Shown: positions 42,319 through 51,016, counted from the stretch's first letter. The stretch: 60,624 nucleotides of DNA from Clostridia bacterium (GCA_017507005.1 JAFWBT010000013.1:1-60624); one strand, 5' to 3'. Program-made: numbers and translations. The notes: a model not told the origin generated them from the sequence alone.

Positions 42319-44169
42319 ATGAAACAAAAAAAACAATTTCACCGCACCTATATAGGCGGTCAAGCGGTGATGGAAGGGATTATGATGCGCGGCAAGAGCT
42401 CGATGGCGACGGCGGTGCGCGATCCCGAAGGCGTGATTCAAATTGAATCAGAGCGTATTACGCCGCCTGAAAAAAAGAGTAAATTTTCCCGCTTGCCTTT
42501 TGTGCGCGGCGTGGTGAATTTCGTGCAGTCGCTCATGGACGGCAACCGCGTTTTGATGCGTAGCGCCGACGTGGCAATGCCCGAGGAAGAGGACGAAAAA
42601 ACACAGACCAAGGCGGATAAATGGCTGGAAGAAAAACACCAGACCGACCGTCAGGGTATTTTTAATATGATTGCGACGGTGATGGGCGTGGTGCTCGCGC
42701 TCGTTATCTTTATCGCAATGCCGCAATATCTCACGGGGCTGTTGTCCGTTGGGAACAAAACGGGCTTGGGCTGGGACGGCGTATTGTTCAATCTCGTAGA
42801 GGGCGGTATGCGGCTCGTCATTTTCGTGGCGTATATTTTGCTGATTTCCTTGATTCCGTCCCTGCGGCGCGTGTTTATGTGCCACGGCGCGGAGCATAAG
42901 ACGATTACTTGTTATGAAGAGGGTAAAGAGCTGACGGTGGAAAACGTGCGCGGCTGTTCGCGCGTGCACGATCGTTGCGGCACGACGTTCCTGTTTTTCG
43001 TTATGATTGTCAGCATTTTATTTTTCTCGCTGGCGAACGTAGTCGTGGGGCGTTGGCTGTATACCAGCAATTCTATGCTCAACGGCTTGATTCGGTTTGC
43101 TTTTAAATTATTGTTATTGCCCGTTGTGGCAGGTTTTTCCTATGAAATCCTGCGTTTGTTGGCGAAAACGAAGAGCAAACTCGTGTTCATCTTCAAAATT
43201 CCCGGGCTGTTGTTGCAGCGTTTGACGACGCGTGAGCCAGAGGACGGTATGATCGAGTGCGCCATCACGGCATTTAAGACGGTGCTTGCGATGGACGAAG
43301 ACCCGACGATACCCGAACGCACGTTCCCGATAGCAGGCAAGATGAGCGTGCTGCTCAAAAACACGAAATCACGTTTTGCCAACTGCGGCGTGGACGAAGA
43401 GGACGCGGAGTGGATTTTTGCGTTGACGTTGGATATTCCCAAGAGCGCGGTGGCAACGGAAGAGCGGATTTTGCGCGTGGCGCAGGTGAAAGAAATCCTG
43501 CGGATAGCCGACGAACGCCTGACGGGGCGGCCGCTGTGGTATATTATCGGCGACGCGGATTTTTGCGGCTATAAAATCAAAGTGGACGAACGCGTGTTGA
43601 TTCCTCGTCCGGAAACAGAAGAAATGGCAATGATGGTCGTGAAAGCGGCGGAGGACGGCAACCATATCCTCGACCTTTGCACGGGCAGCGGCGCGATTGC
43701 GATTGCCGTGCAGAAAGAGCTGGAAAAAGAGGGTAAAAAAGTAAAAATGACGGCGACGGATATCAGCGAGGACGCGCTGACGCTCGCCAAGGAAAACGCC
43801 GAAGCGAACGGCTCGGACGTGTTGTTTATTCAGTCCGATTTATTCTCGCGTATTCGGGGTAAATTCGACGTTATCGTATCCAATCCCCCGTATATCCCCA
43901 CCAAGGACATTGAGGGTTTGCAACGCGAAGTGAAGGATTACGAACCGCGTTTGGCACTGGACGGCGGCGCGGACGGCATGGATATCTATCGCCGTATCGC
44001 AGAGGAAGCGCCTAAATACCTCAACAAAGGCGGTACGCTGATTATGGAGGTTGGCGAAGGCGAGGCGGCGGAGGTCGTCAAGCTGTTCAAGGGCTTTAAA
44101 GGCGACGCATATACCCTGATTGCACAGGATTTCAACGGCGTCGACCGCTATGTGAAAGTTATTTTATAA
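42319..44169 (+). CDS. prmC: fusion of YqhQ-like DUF1385 membrane protein and PrmC release-factor methyltransferase
   Basis: A single 616-residue frame. Residues 1-~330 are a DUF1385/YqhQ membrane protein: YIGGQAVMEGIMMRGKSSMATAVR, four or five hydrophobic segments, and the conserved FMCHGAEHKTITCYEEG and VRGCSRVHDRCGTTFLF. Residues ~335-616 are PrmC/HemK: helical N domain (RILRVAQVKEILRIADERLTGRPLWYIIGDADFCG), YKIKVDERVLIPRPETE, the SAM loop LDLCTGSGAIAIAV and the catalytic NPPY at 522-525. PrmC methylates the Gln of the GGQ motif in release factors, and prfA follows. In most Clostridia these are separate neighbouring genes. The start at 42319 follows AGAGGCG. Confidence 0.93.
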   Translation: MKQKKQFHRTYIGGQAVMEGIMMRGKSSMATAVRDPEGVIQIESERITPPEKKSKFSRLPFVRGVVNFVQSLMDGNRVLMRSADVAMPEEEDEKTQTKADKWLEEKHQTDRQGIFNMIATVMGVVLALVIFIAMPQYLTGLLSVGNKTGLGWDGVLFNLVEGGMRLVIFVAYILLISLIPSLRRVFMCHGAEHKTITCYEEGKELTVENVRGCSRVHDRCGTTFLFFVMIVSILFFSLANVVVGRWLYTSNSMLNGLIRFAFKLLLLPVVAGFSYEILRLLAKTKSKLVFIFKIPGLLLQRLTTREPEDGMIECAITAFKTVLAMDEDPTIPERTFPIAGKMSVLLKNTKSRFANCGVDEEDAEWIFALTLDIPKSAVATEERILRVAQVKEILRIADERLTGRPLWYIIGDADFCGYKIKVDERVLIPRPETEEMAMMVVKAAEDGNHILDLCTGSGAIAIAVQKELEKEGKKVKMTATDISEDALTLAKENAEANGSDVLFIQSDLFSRIRGKFDVIVSNPPYIPTKDIEGLQREVKDYEPRLALDGGADGMDIYRRIAEEAPKYLNKGGTLIMEVGEGEAAEVVKLFKGFKGDAYTLIAQDFNGVDRYVKVIL

Positions 44170-44238
44170 GATAGTCAGACGCCAAATGCCGATGCAAAAC
44201 GCCGTGTTTTTACGGCGGAATGCTTAAAAAAGCATAAA

Positions 44239-44310
44239 ACACTCAAAAAACACTCAAAAAACACTCAAAAAACCGAAAAATACTCCGCCCACGACGAACG
44301 CCGTGGGCGG
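44239..44310. repeat. short tandem repeat and hairpin between prmC and prfA
   Basis: Three units of ACACTCAAAAAA (44239-44272), then a 9-bp GC stem CCGCCCACG / CGTGGGCGG (44285-44310) not followed by a T-run. The rest of the 226-base gap up to prfA is purine-rich. Confidence 0.6.
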
Positions 44311-44395
44311 TAAGCGCGAAAAAGAGCGTAAAAAAGAGCGCAAAGGGCGAAAATAAAAACGCAAAAAAAATAAAAAACGAGGAGGAAAAAAGTCG

Positions 44396-45466
44396 GTGTT
44401 TAAAAAATTAGACGACATCAAAGCGCGTTACGAATTTCTATCTGAAAAACTGTCCGATTCGGCAGTCATCGCAGACATGGGTACGTGGCAGCGCTATTCC
44501 AAGGAACAATCCGACCTGACGGAAACGGTGGAAAAATACGTCGAATACCAGTCGAAAGAAAAAGAAATGAACGACGCTTTTGCGCTGGCGGAAATCGAAA
44601 CGGACGCCGAAATGAAAAAAATGCTCCTCGACGAGGGCTACGCCTGTAAAGAGCTGTTGGCAAAGCTGAAAGACGAACTCAAAATCCTGCTCCTGCCCAA
44701 GGACAAGAACGACGAAAGGGGCTGTATTTTAGAGGTGCGCGCAGGCACGGGCGGCGAAGAAGCGGCGTTGTTTGCAAGCGAGCTTTGCAGAATGTACCAA
44801 AATTATTGCGCCGCGCATAAACTGCGTGTGGAGGAGATTGACGTCAACGCCACGGAGCTGGGCGGTGTGAAAGAGGCGGTGTATAACGTCACGGGCGTCG
44901 GCGCGTACAAATTGTTGAAGTTTGAGAGTGGCGTACATCGTGTTCAACGCGTACCTGCTACCGAGACACAGGGCAGAATCCACACTTCGGCGGCGACGGT
45001 GGCGGTGTTGCCGGAGGCGGAAGAAGTGGAGGTGGAAATCAGCGACAAGGATATCCGTATCGACATTTTCCACTCGGGCGGCGCAGGCGGTCAAAACGTC
45101 AACAAAGTGGCGTCGGCGGTGCGTATCACCCATTTCCCGACGGGGATTGTCGTCACCTGCCAAGACGAACGTTCGCAGTTGAAAAACAAAGAACGCGCGT
45201 TCAAGGTGCTGCGTTCGCGTATTTATGATTTTTATAACGGGCAAAACGCCAAGGCGCGTGAGGAAAACCGCCGCAGTATGGTCGGCACGGGGGATCGTAG
45301 CGAGCGTATTCGGACGTATAATTTCCCGCAAAGCCGCGTCACCGACCATCGCATCGGGCTCAGCCAGTATAATTTGGACGCTTTTATTATGGGCGATATC
45401 GACAGTATGGTGGAAGCGTTGACGATTGCGGATAGAGAATCGTTGCTCGCCTCGTCCGAAGACTAA
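44396..45466 (+). CDS. prfA: peptide chain release factor 1
   Basis: A 356-residue class I release factor reading UAA and UAG. Domains follow the family order: a helical N domain, the codon-recognition region with RVPATETQGRIHTSAATVAVLP, and the peptidyl-transfer domain HSGGAGGQNVNKVASAVRITH with the GGQ at 231-233. The end RVTDHRIGLSQYNLDAFIMGDID is typical RF1. The start is GTG at 44396, behind GAGGAGG. The gene lies downstream of the PrmC fusion, whose substrate is this GGQ glutamine. Confidence 0.97.
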   Translation: MFKKLDDIKARYEFLSEKLSDSAVIADMGTWQRYSKEQSDLTETVEKYVEYQSKEKEMNDAFALAEIETDAEMKKMLLDEGYACKELLAKLKDELKILLLPKDKNDERGCILEVRAGTGGEEAALFASELCRMYQNYCAAHKLRVEEIDVNATELGGVKEAVYNVTGVGAYKLLKFESGVHRVQRVPATETQGRIHTSAATVAVLPEAEEVEVEISDKDIRIDIFHSGGAGGQNVNKVASAVRITHFPTGIVVTCQDERSQLKNKERAFKVLRSRIYDFYNGQNAKAREENRRSMVGTGDRSERIRTYNFPQSRVTDHRIGLSQYNLDAFIMGDIDSMVEALTIADRESLLASSED

Positions 45467-45731
45467 GTGCGTTTCGAGAACTAAACGAGTGCGGAACGAA
45501 AAACGGACGCCCGAAGGGGCGTCGGGAATAAAAAATAAAAAATTTTTTCGCATAGAGCCGAAAGGGTGAAAGAAAATTCTGCCAAAAGAGAATATTTTCA
45601 CCAAAACGGCGTTTAAAAAGAGCTAAATACGCCTTATATATTATAATATATTGAAGCAAAAAAACGAAAAATACTAAAAAAAATAAACAGAAAAATATTT
45701 TTCACTTTTTTTAAAAATATGCGTAAAAATG

Positions 45732-45760
45732 TTGACATTACAAAAAAAAGGTGATATAAT
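45732..45760 (+). promoter_or_regulatory. consensus promoter of the 927-aa lipoprotein gene
   Basis: TTGACA (45732-45737), 17-nt spacer, TATAAT (45755-45760): both hexamers are perfect, predicting strong transcription. The leader is ~195 nt. Confidence 0.92.
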
Positions 45761-45789
45761 CAGACTTGTAATACAATCGAGACGAGTTG

Positions 45790-45912
45790 GGCGTATTATG
45801 CACTCACGAAGAAAAATAGCAGTTGTGAGCGGATAATACGTACAAAAACGACGGTTTTATTGCACGGTGATAGCGACGAAATACATAAAAAATTTAGCCG
45901 CTATGATCGTAG
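45790..45912 (+). promoter_or_regulatory. structured 5' leader with two stem-loops
   Basis: CGTATTAT-GCA-CTCAC (45791-45806) pairs with GTGAG-CGG-ATAATACG (45826-45841). A second hairpin uses ATAGCG / CGCTAT with outer GTG/CAC (about 45868-45917). The 3' side of the first stem contains TTGTGAGCGGATAA, identical to the core of the E. coli lac operator. Confidence 0.55.
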
Positions 45913-45958
45913 TCACTTTTTTCACTTATTTTAAAAATTTTTTAATTGGAGGAGCTTT

Positions 45959-48742
45959 ATGAAGAAAATGAAGCGATTTTTAGTGGCTCTGCTCAGCTGT
46001 CTTACGGCTTGTGCATGCGTTGCTGGTTTGTCTGCTTGTAAAGAAGACGAAAAGAAACCCGCACCTGCACCTGAAAGCAGCGTAGCTGAGTCTGTTGTTA
46101 GCAGCGAAGAAGAAGCTGTTAGCAGCGAAGAAGCACCCGTTGTTAGCGAAGAAGAACCCGTTAGCAGCGAAGAAGCACCCGTTGTTAGCGAAGAAGAACC
46201 CGTTAGCAGCGAAGAAGCACCTGTTGTTAGCGAAGATCCCGTTAGCAGCGAAGAAACCCCCGATAGCAGCGTAGAAGACGATAACAAAGTTCCCGCACAC
46301 GAACACGTGTATGGCGAATGGGTTGTTGAAATCGAAGCTACTTGTGCAAGAAAAGGTCTTCAGACGCATTACTGCACCTTCACCTATGGCGAAGGTTTGA
46401 CCTGTACTGCTGAAGAATCCGAACCTATCAGCGCTCTCGAACACACGGAAAAAGTTATCGAAGGCTATGCAGCAACCTGTACGGAAGCTGGTTTGTCCGA
46501 TGGTAGCTACTGTGAAGTTTGTAACGCAACCATCAATCCTCAGGAAGTTATCGTTGCAGCTGGTCACAACTACGTAGACGTTGCAGCAAAAGCAGCTACC
46601 TGTGAAGAAGATGGTAACGAAGCTGGTATCGTTTGCTCCGTATGCGGAGACGTGAAAGTTGATCCTGTTGTTATCCCCGCTCTTGACCACGATAACGCAG
46701 TTCCCGCTACGTGCTATTCCGTTGCACACTGCAGCCGTTGCGATCAGGACTACGGCGATGTAGCTGATCACCTTTACATTACGACGAAGGCTGTTTTCGC
46801 TACCTGTACGAAAGAAGGTAAGCCCGAAACGGATACCTGCGTATACTGTGGTGATGAAATCGTTGCTACCGTTTCCGCTGAAGAATATGCTAAATACTTC
46901 AAGGCTGGTCACGAAGTAGATTACACTACGGCTGACTGCACGACGGGCGCTATCTGTACCGTTTGTGACGAAGTTGTTACCGAACCTGGTAAGCACATCT
47001 GGACGAAGGTTGCTAAACAGACGGCTAACTACGACCAGTGCGGTTGGGACGAATTCAAAGTTTGTCTTGGTTGTACGCCCGATGAGTTTGTAGATGGTGA
47101 TACCCTTGATATGGCTGCGTTCCTTGCTGAATTCGTTGAAGTTGACGAAAAGACTGGCAGAGAAACGGCTAACCTTAAGGAATTTGAAGGCGCTATCGAA
47201 GGCTTCAAGTATTACATGAGCCTTTGCGTAGAACACGATTGGGACGAAACGAAAGCATCCTACGTTATCGGTGTTGACGCTACCTGTACGGAAGCTGGTA
47301 AGACCTATGGCGGCGAATGCGTACGTTGCGGCAAGAAAGTTGCTTCCAAAGTTATCCCTGCAAAGGGCCACGTTGAATTGGATCCTGCTACGTGTACGAC
47401 GAAAGCTACCTGCGCTATCTGCGAAGATGAAGATGGTAACCCCCTTGAATACGGTAACGTGCTTGGTCACGACACCGAACGTCGCGCAGCTAAGGCAGCT
47501 ACGTGCACGACGCCTGGTTACAAGGCATACGAAGTATGTACGCGTGAAGGTTGTGACTACACGACGTTTGAATACATCGAAGCTACCAACCCTGACCACG
47601 ACGATTACAAGACCACGATGTGGACGGTTGTAACGTACAAAGCAGCTAAGTGCGGCGTTGAAGGTAACGCTACGTACTTGAAGTGTAAGAAGTGCGACTA
47701 CATCGCTACGGTAGATGTAGACGAAAAGAACGTTGCTGTTAAAGAAGATGGCGAATATGTAGGCGTTGCTGAAACGACGATCGCAGATATCACGCTTGCA
47801 GCTCTTGAACACGATTGGGATACGGAAAAAGCAAACTACAAAGAAGCTCAGCTTCCTACCTGTACTGAAGCTGGTTGGACGTTCGGCGGTACGTGTAAGA
47901 TCTGTAAGAAGACCATCACCTCCACGACGGTTGCTAAGCTTGGCCACGACGGTAGCAGAAAGTACACGATCGTTGAAAACGAAGATGGCGTTGACGTAGT
48001 TGTTCCTGTAACGGCTGATATGAAGAACGAAAACGGCTTCTTGGACGACGCTTCCTCGAAGGCTACGTGTGTTGCTAATGCATACTGCGGTTTCTGCGGC
48101 GAATTGGAAGATACGCAAATCGTTGACAAGAACGGCGATCCTAAGCACGCATACAAAGTTGTAAAAGCTGCTTCTCCTACGTGTGTAGCAACGGGTAACG
48201 TTGAATACTACGTATGTACGAATGGCTGTGATTCCATCTGGACGAAGTCTATCGAAGCTGGTAAGACGGTTTACACTGAAGTTAATCTTGTAGACGTAAC
48301 GATTGACGCTGTTGGTCATAGCATGATCACGGTTGAAGCTGTTGCTCCTACCTGCACGACGAAGGGTTGCGCTGAATACACGAAGTGCGAATACTGTGCA
48401 CTTACGAACTACAGCGACGGCTTGATTATCGACGAAGTTGCTCACGCTAACGCTGCTCTTGCAAATGGCGAAACGACCTGTGCTCAGCACGTTGTTTGTG
48501 ACCACGCTTGGAGCGTTTGGACGGATGCGAATGAAGATGGCGTTGAAGACGAAGACGAAATCACTTGGTATGGTTGCGGCGCTTACGTAGTAGAAGTTGA
48601 AGAAGCTCAGAAAGCTGAACATACGTGGAGTGCTGAACTTGGCGAATGTCTCGTTTGCGGTACTGAATGCACGCATCCTGGCTACACGACCATCGAAGAT
48701 ATGGACGTTTGCACGCAGTGTGGTAAGGAAAAGCAGAACTAA
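45959..48742 (+). CDS. exported lipoprotein of many Cys3-His modules
   Basis: A 927-residue lipoprotein (LSAC, Cys27). Residues ~35-105 are a Ser/Glu/Pro/Val linker from a 42-bp tandem repeat. The remainder is about twelve degenerate modules of the plan '(G)H..(W/Y)....ATCxxxGxxxxxCxxCG...': for instance EHVYGEWVVEIEATCARKGL; KAATCEEDGNEAGIVCSVCGD; DATCTEAGKTYGGECVRCGKK; SPTCVATGNVEYYVCTNGCD. Each gives three cysteines and a histidine in near-constant spacing, like small zinc ribbons or disulfide knots. Similar modules occur in the proteins at 36178 and 1-3203. The codons are rich in GTT, GCT and GAA, unlike most neighbours, which with the consensus promoter suggests high expression. The role is unknown. 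Confidence 0.85.
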   Translation: MKKMKRFLVALLSCLTACACVAGLSACKEDEKKPAPAPESSVAESVVSSEEEAVSSEEAPVVSEEEPVSSEEAPVVSEEEPVSSEEAPVVSEDPVSSEETPDSSVEDDNKVPAHEHVYGEWVVEIEATCARKGLQTHYCTFTYGEGLTCTAEESEPISALEHTEKVIEGYAATCTEAGLSDGSYCEVCNATINPQEVIVAAGHNYVDVAAKAATCEEDGNEAGIVCSVCGDVKVDPVVIPALDHDNAVPATCYSVAHCSRCDQDYGDVADHLYITTKAVFATCTKEGKPETDTCVYCGDEIVATVSAEEYAKYFKAGHEVDYTTADCTTGAICTVCDEVVTEPGKHIWTKVAKQTANYDQCGWDEFKVCLGCTPDEFVDGDTLDMAAFLAEFVEVDEKTGRETANLKEFEGAIEGFKYYMSLCVEHDWDETKASYVIGVDATCTEAGKTYGGECVRCGKKVASKVIPAKGHVELDPATCTTKATCAICEDEDGNPLEYGNVLGHDTERRAAKAATCTTPGYKAYEVCTREGCDYTTFEYIEATNPDHDDYKTTMWTVVTYKAAKCGVEGNATYLKCKKCDYIATVDVDEKNVAVKEDGEYVGVAETTIADITLAALEHDWDTEKANYKEAQLPTCTEAGWTFGGTCKICKKTITSTTVAKLGHDGSRKYTIVENEDGVDVVVPVTADMKNENGFLDDASSKATCVANAYCGFCGELEDTQIVDKNGDPKHAYKVVKAASPTCVATGNVEYYVCTNGCDSIWTKSIEAGKTVYTEVNLVDVTIDAVGHSMITVEAVAPTCTTKGCAEYTKCEYCALTNYSDGLIIDEVAHANAALANGETTCAQHVVCDHAWSVWTDANEDGVEDEDEITWYGCGAYVVEVEEAQKAEHTWSAELGECLVCGTECTHPGYTTIEDMDVCTQCGKEKQN
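46118..46243 (+). repeat. 42-bp tandem repeat coding the Ser/Glu linker
   Basis: Three units beginning GTTAGCAGCGAAGAAGCACC (46118, 46160, 46202; the last shortened) encode VSSEEAPVVSEEEP. The units are nearly identical at DNA level, so copy number may vary between strains. Confidence 0.9.
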
Positions 48743-48775
48743 TCAGATAACGGTTAGTTAAAAACCTAAAAAATT

Positions 48776-48806
48776 GAACGCGGTTGAAAAACCGCGTTCT
48801 TTTTTG
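48776..48806 (+). terminator. terminator of the Cys-module lipoprotein gene
   Basis: A perfect 10-bp stem GAACGCGGTT / AACCGCGTTC, loop GAAA, then TTTTTT. Confidence 0.93.
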
Positions 48807-48839
48807 CTTTATTCCGTTTCATTGTTATGCCTATTTTAT

Positions 48840-48965
48840 CATTGCGAGCAACGTTCCGTTGCATCACGTCTTTCTATCTTTCCGTATAGCTTGGATAGTC
48901 GCTTAGTCGGTGTCGTAAAAACCTATTGTGCCATTGCGAGGAGTGAAACGACGAAACAATCTCAT
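48840..48965. repeat. pair of ATTGCGAG-type interspersed repeats
   Basis: CATTGCGAGCAACGTTCCGTTGCATCACGT (48840-48869) and CATTGCGAGGAGTGAAACGACGAAACAATCTC (48932-48963). The first contains the CAACGTTCCGTTG palindrome also found at ~56204 and ~56268. The second matches the element type at 19817 in reverse. Confidence 0.55.
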
Positions 48966-48969
48966 AAAA

Positions 48970-49003
48970 AACAAAATCCCCAGCTCTTTCAATAGAGCTG
49001 GGG
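48970..49003 (-). terminator. pdxY terminator
   Basis: A perfect 10-bp stem CCCCAGCTCT / AGAGCTGGGG with loop TTCAAT. On the minus strand it is followed by ATTTTGTTTTTT. Confidence 0.9.
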
Positions 49004-49020
49004 GTTATATCATACAATAA

Positions 49021-49854
49021 TTATTTCGCAATCAGTTCCATAAGATAGGGCAACGCCAATTCAAATTTCACGCCGTACCAATGCGTTTCGTCGCCTTGCG
49101 TGCGTTTGATACATTCCACGGTGTAGTCCGCGGCAATCTTCGCCGCCGAGAAAAGGCTCTTACCGTTGAGTAGCGCGCCAACGAACGCCGACGCATACAC
49201 GTCGCCCGTGCCGTGACAGCCCTTGGCGATACGCTCGTGCTCGTAATATTCCGTCTTGCCGTCCTGATACACCACAACACCCGTCTTGCCTTTCGCATAT
49301 CCAACGCCCGTCAAAACAATCGTTTTACAGCCCAAGCCGCTCAATTTCGCAAGCAATTCGTTGATATACTCTTCGTCGTATTCTTCTTTATATTCCACGT
49401 TCGCCAAAAAGCAAGCCTCGCTGATATTCGGCACCAAAATATCGGCAGAGGGGCACAGCGTTTTCATCGCCGCGACGTACACTTCGTCGAAGATAGGATA
49501 CAGTTTGCCGTTGTCCGCAAAGGCAGGGTCGACGATGCGAACGCACTCGTCCTTGCCCATAGTATCCAAAATATCTTTCACGTAGCCGACCTGCTTGGTA
49601 CTGCCAAGATAGCCCGTATAAATGGCGTCGAAGGCAATCCCTTCCTTTTGCCAATGCCGTTGGATATACGGCATATCGTCGGTGAGGTCACGAAAGGTAA
49701 ACCCCGTAAAGCCCGCCGTATGTGTAGACAGCACGGCGGAGGGCAATATACACGTTTCCATACCGCACGCCGACAAAATAGGCAACGCAACGGTGAGCGA
49801 GCATTGTCCGACGCACGAAATATCTTGTATCGTCAAAATCTTTTTATAAGACAT
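49021..49854 (-). CDS. pdxY: pyridoxal/pyridoxamine kinase
   Basis: A 277-residue ribokinase-fold kinase for vitamin B6 salvage to PLP. Visible blocks are ILTIQDISCVGQCSLTVALPILSACGMETCILPSAVLSTHT (B6-binding N terminus), DAIYTGYLGS, VRIVDPAFADNGKLY, LVPNISEACFLANV, VLTGVGYAKGKTGVV and the anion hole/catalytic GCHGTGDVYASAFVGALL. The ATG at 49854 is preferred over GTG at 49863 because GAGGAG lies at the right distance. It is a single gene with a perfect promoter and terminator. PLP supply would serve enzymes such as the TrpB2 in this window. Confidence 0.95.
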   Translation of the reverse strand: MSYKKILTIQDISCVGQCSLTVALPILSACGMETCILPSAVLSTHTAGFTGFTFRDLTDDMPYIQRHWQKEGIAFDAIYTGYLGSTKQVGYVKDILDTMGKDECVRIVDPAFADNGKLYPIFDEVYVAAMKTLCPSADILVPNISEACFLANVEYKEEYDEEYINELLAKLSGLGCKTIVLTGVGYAKGKTGVVVYQDGKTEYYEHERIAKGCHGTGDVYASAFVGALLNGKSLFSAAKIAADYTVECIKRTQGDETHWYGVKFELALPYLMELIAK

Positions 49855-49889
49855 TTTTCGCACTCCTCTTTCGTCTGAAATTATAATAT

Positions 49890-49918
49890 AGTATACGCCG
49901 CGCTCATGGATTTGTCAA
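49890..49918 (-). promoter_or_regulatory. pdxY promoter
   Basis: Minus strand TTGACA (49918-49913), 17-nt spacer, TATACT (49895-49890). Confidence 0.88.
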
Positions 49919-49975
49919 GCGTTTTCAAGGAATATCCGTGTGAAAATCGTGTAAAAACCGCCGTAAATTCGCCGA

Positions 49976-51016
49976 TTACGCGCGCGTAGGAGAAATACAC
50001 TCTCCCGTAGCAGCGCTCTGAAATATCACGAAAAACCCCTCGTTTTCGTGCAAAAGAGAGCAAGGCACGAACGCGCAGACGTTCTTAATCTCGTCTGGTG
50101 GCGCGTTCTTATCCTCGGCGGCGAGGGCATAGCAAATATATTTGGCTATGCCGTCGTTATAGAGGACGCCGACGAGGTATTGCGGCGCTTTCGCCGTACC
50201 CTTAACTCGTACCCACTCGCTACACGAAAATGCGCCGTTAAGGGTATTGTCGCGAGGATAGGTGCGGAAAAGTCCGTCCAGCTCGTTTTTTACGGCTGTG
50301 TAATATCCGTCGGAATCCGTTTTAAACGCGTGGAGTACGCTATCAGCATCTCCATTTTTCGTTTCGTCTGACCGCGCTTTCGTAGTTTCCCTTTCAGCTG
50401 TGCTTTCAACACGTGCATTTTCGATAGTTTTTGAAACACCGATTTGTTCATTTGGCTGCTCCTTTTTCTCGTCATCAAAATAGTTGTCCGTCGCCACCGA
50501 CTCGTCGTCGTAGGTCGTTTTAGACGGCGTAGTTTCTTCGCTCTCGGCGCGATAATCGCCCACAAAACTCATAGGTTGCGTATATTTTTGCGTAGGCGGC
50601 ACGGTGTCCGTGACGGCATTTTCGCGCGAGGAGAGCGGAAAGACGGGGGGCAGGGTGGCGTTGAGGATAGAGCGCCAGTCGTAGCTGCCGTTGCCGTTGA
50701 TGCCGTAGGCGATGGGCACGACGTCGTTCTTGACGTAGCAAATAATGCCGCAAAAACCGCCCGAAACGTCCAAATCGGACAGGATATTAAAAAGACTCTT
50801 GCCGCGCAAACACAGCATTTCCGTCTTGCCCTTGCCGTCCGAAAGCAGGCAGTAATATTCGCCCGAAACGAGCGGCGCGAAGTTGATAATGGACACTTCG
50901 ACGGCGAGATTTTTGCCGTATTGTTCGATTTTGATTAAGCCCGACAGCGTTTTGCCGTCCCCTGAAAACCCTTGTTTTACCTGTCGTAAAATACACATTT
51001 TTTTGACGTATTGCAT
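49976..51016 (-). CDS. conserved-looking protein of unknown function, two domains joined by acidic linker
   Basis: A 346-residue soluble protein. Residues ~1-110 form a compact domain (KMCILRQVKQGFSGDGKTLSGLIKIEQYGKNLAVEVSIINFAPL...GEYYCLLSDGKGKTEMLCL). Residues ~125-235 are a disordered Glu/Thr/Lys-rich linker. Residues ~240-346 form a second domain with YTAVKNELDGLFRTYPRD, FSCSEWVRVKGTAKAPQYLVGVLYNDGIAKYICYALAA and FVPCSLLHENEGFFVIFQSAATGECI. No signal peptide or catalytic motif was recognised. The start at 51016 (MQYVKK) follows AGGGAG; the upstream ATG at 51043 has only a weak site. It is divergent from the VanZ gene. Confidence 0.75.
   Translation of the reverse strand: MQYVKKMCILRQVKQGFSGDGKTLSGLIKIEQYGKNLAVEVSIINFAPLVSGEYYCLLSDGKGKTEMLCLRGKSLFNILSDLDVSGGFCGIICYVKNDVVPIAYGINGNGSYDWRSILNATLPPVFPLSSRENAVTDTVPPTQKYTQPMSFVGDYRAESEETTPSKTTYDDESVATDNYFDDEKKEQPNEQIGVSKTIENARVESTAERETTKARSDETKNGDADSVLHAFKTDSDGYYTAVKNELDGLFRTYPRDNTLNGAFSCSEWVRVKGTAKAPQYLVGVLYNDGIAKYICYALAAEDKNAPPDEIKNVCAFVPCSLLHENEGFFVIFQSAATGECISPTRA

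Larger units (their letters stand above)
45467..45958. other. long upstream region of the Cys-module lipoprotein gene
   Basis: A 492-base gap without a gene. The first half is A/T-rich after prfA with no clear terminator. The second half holds a consensus promoter and a ~200-nt structured leader. Confidence 0.7.

Noticed and set aside
44938-44955. Inverted copy of the dispersed motif in prfA (CAACGCGTACCTGC)
   Set aside because: It encodes the invariant RVPATE segment of RF1, so protein constraint explains it. It was not counted.
46118-46243. Possible CRISPR-like regular repeats
   Set aside because: The 42-bp units are contiguous without spacers and encode a Ser/Glu linker in frame. No CRISPR array or cas gene is present in the window.
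45980-48676. 898-codon open frame antisense to the Cys-module lipoprotein gene
   Set aside because: It is a mirror of the repetitive GAA/GTT/GCT codons on the + strand. The sense frame has promoter, ribosome site, signal peptide and terminator.
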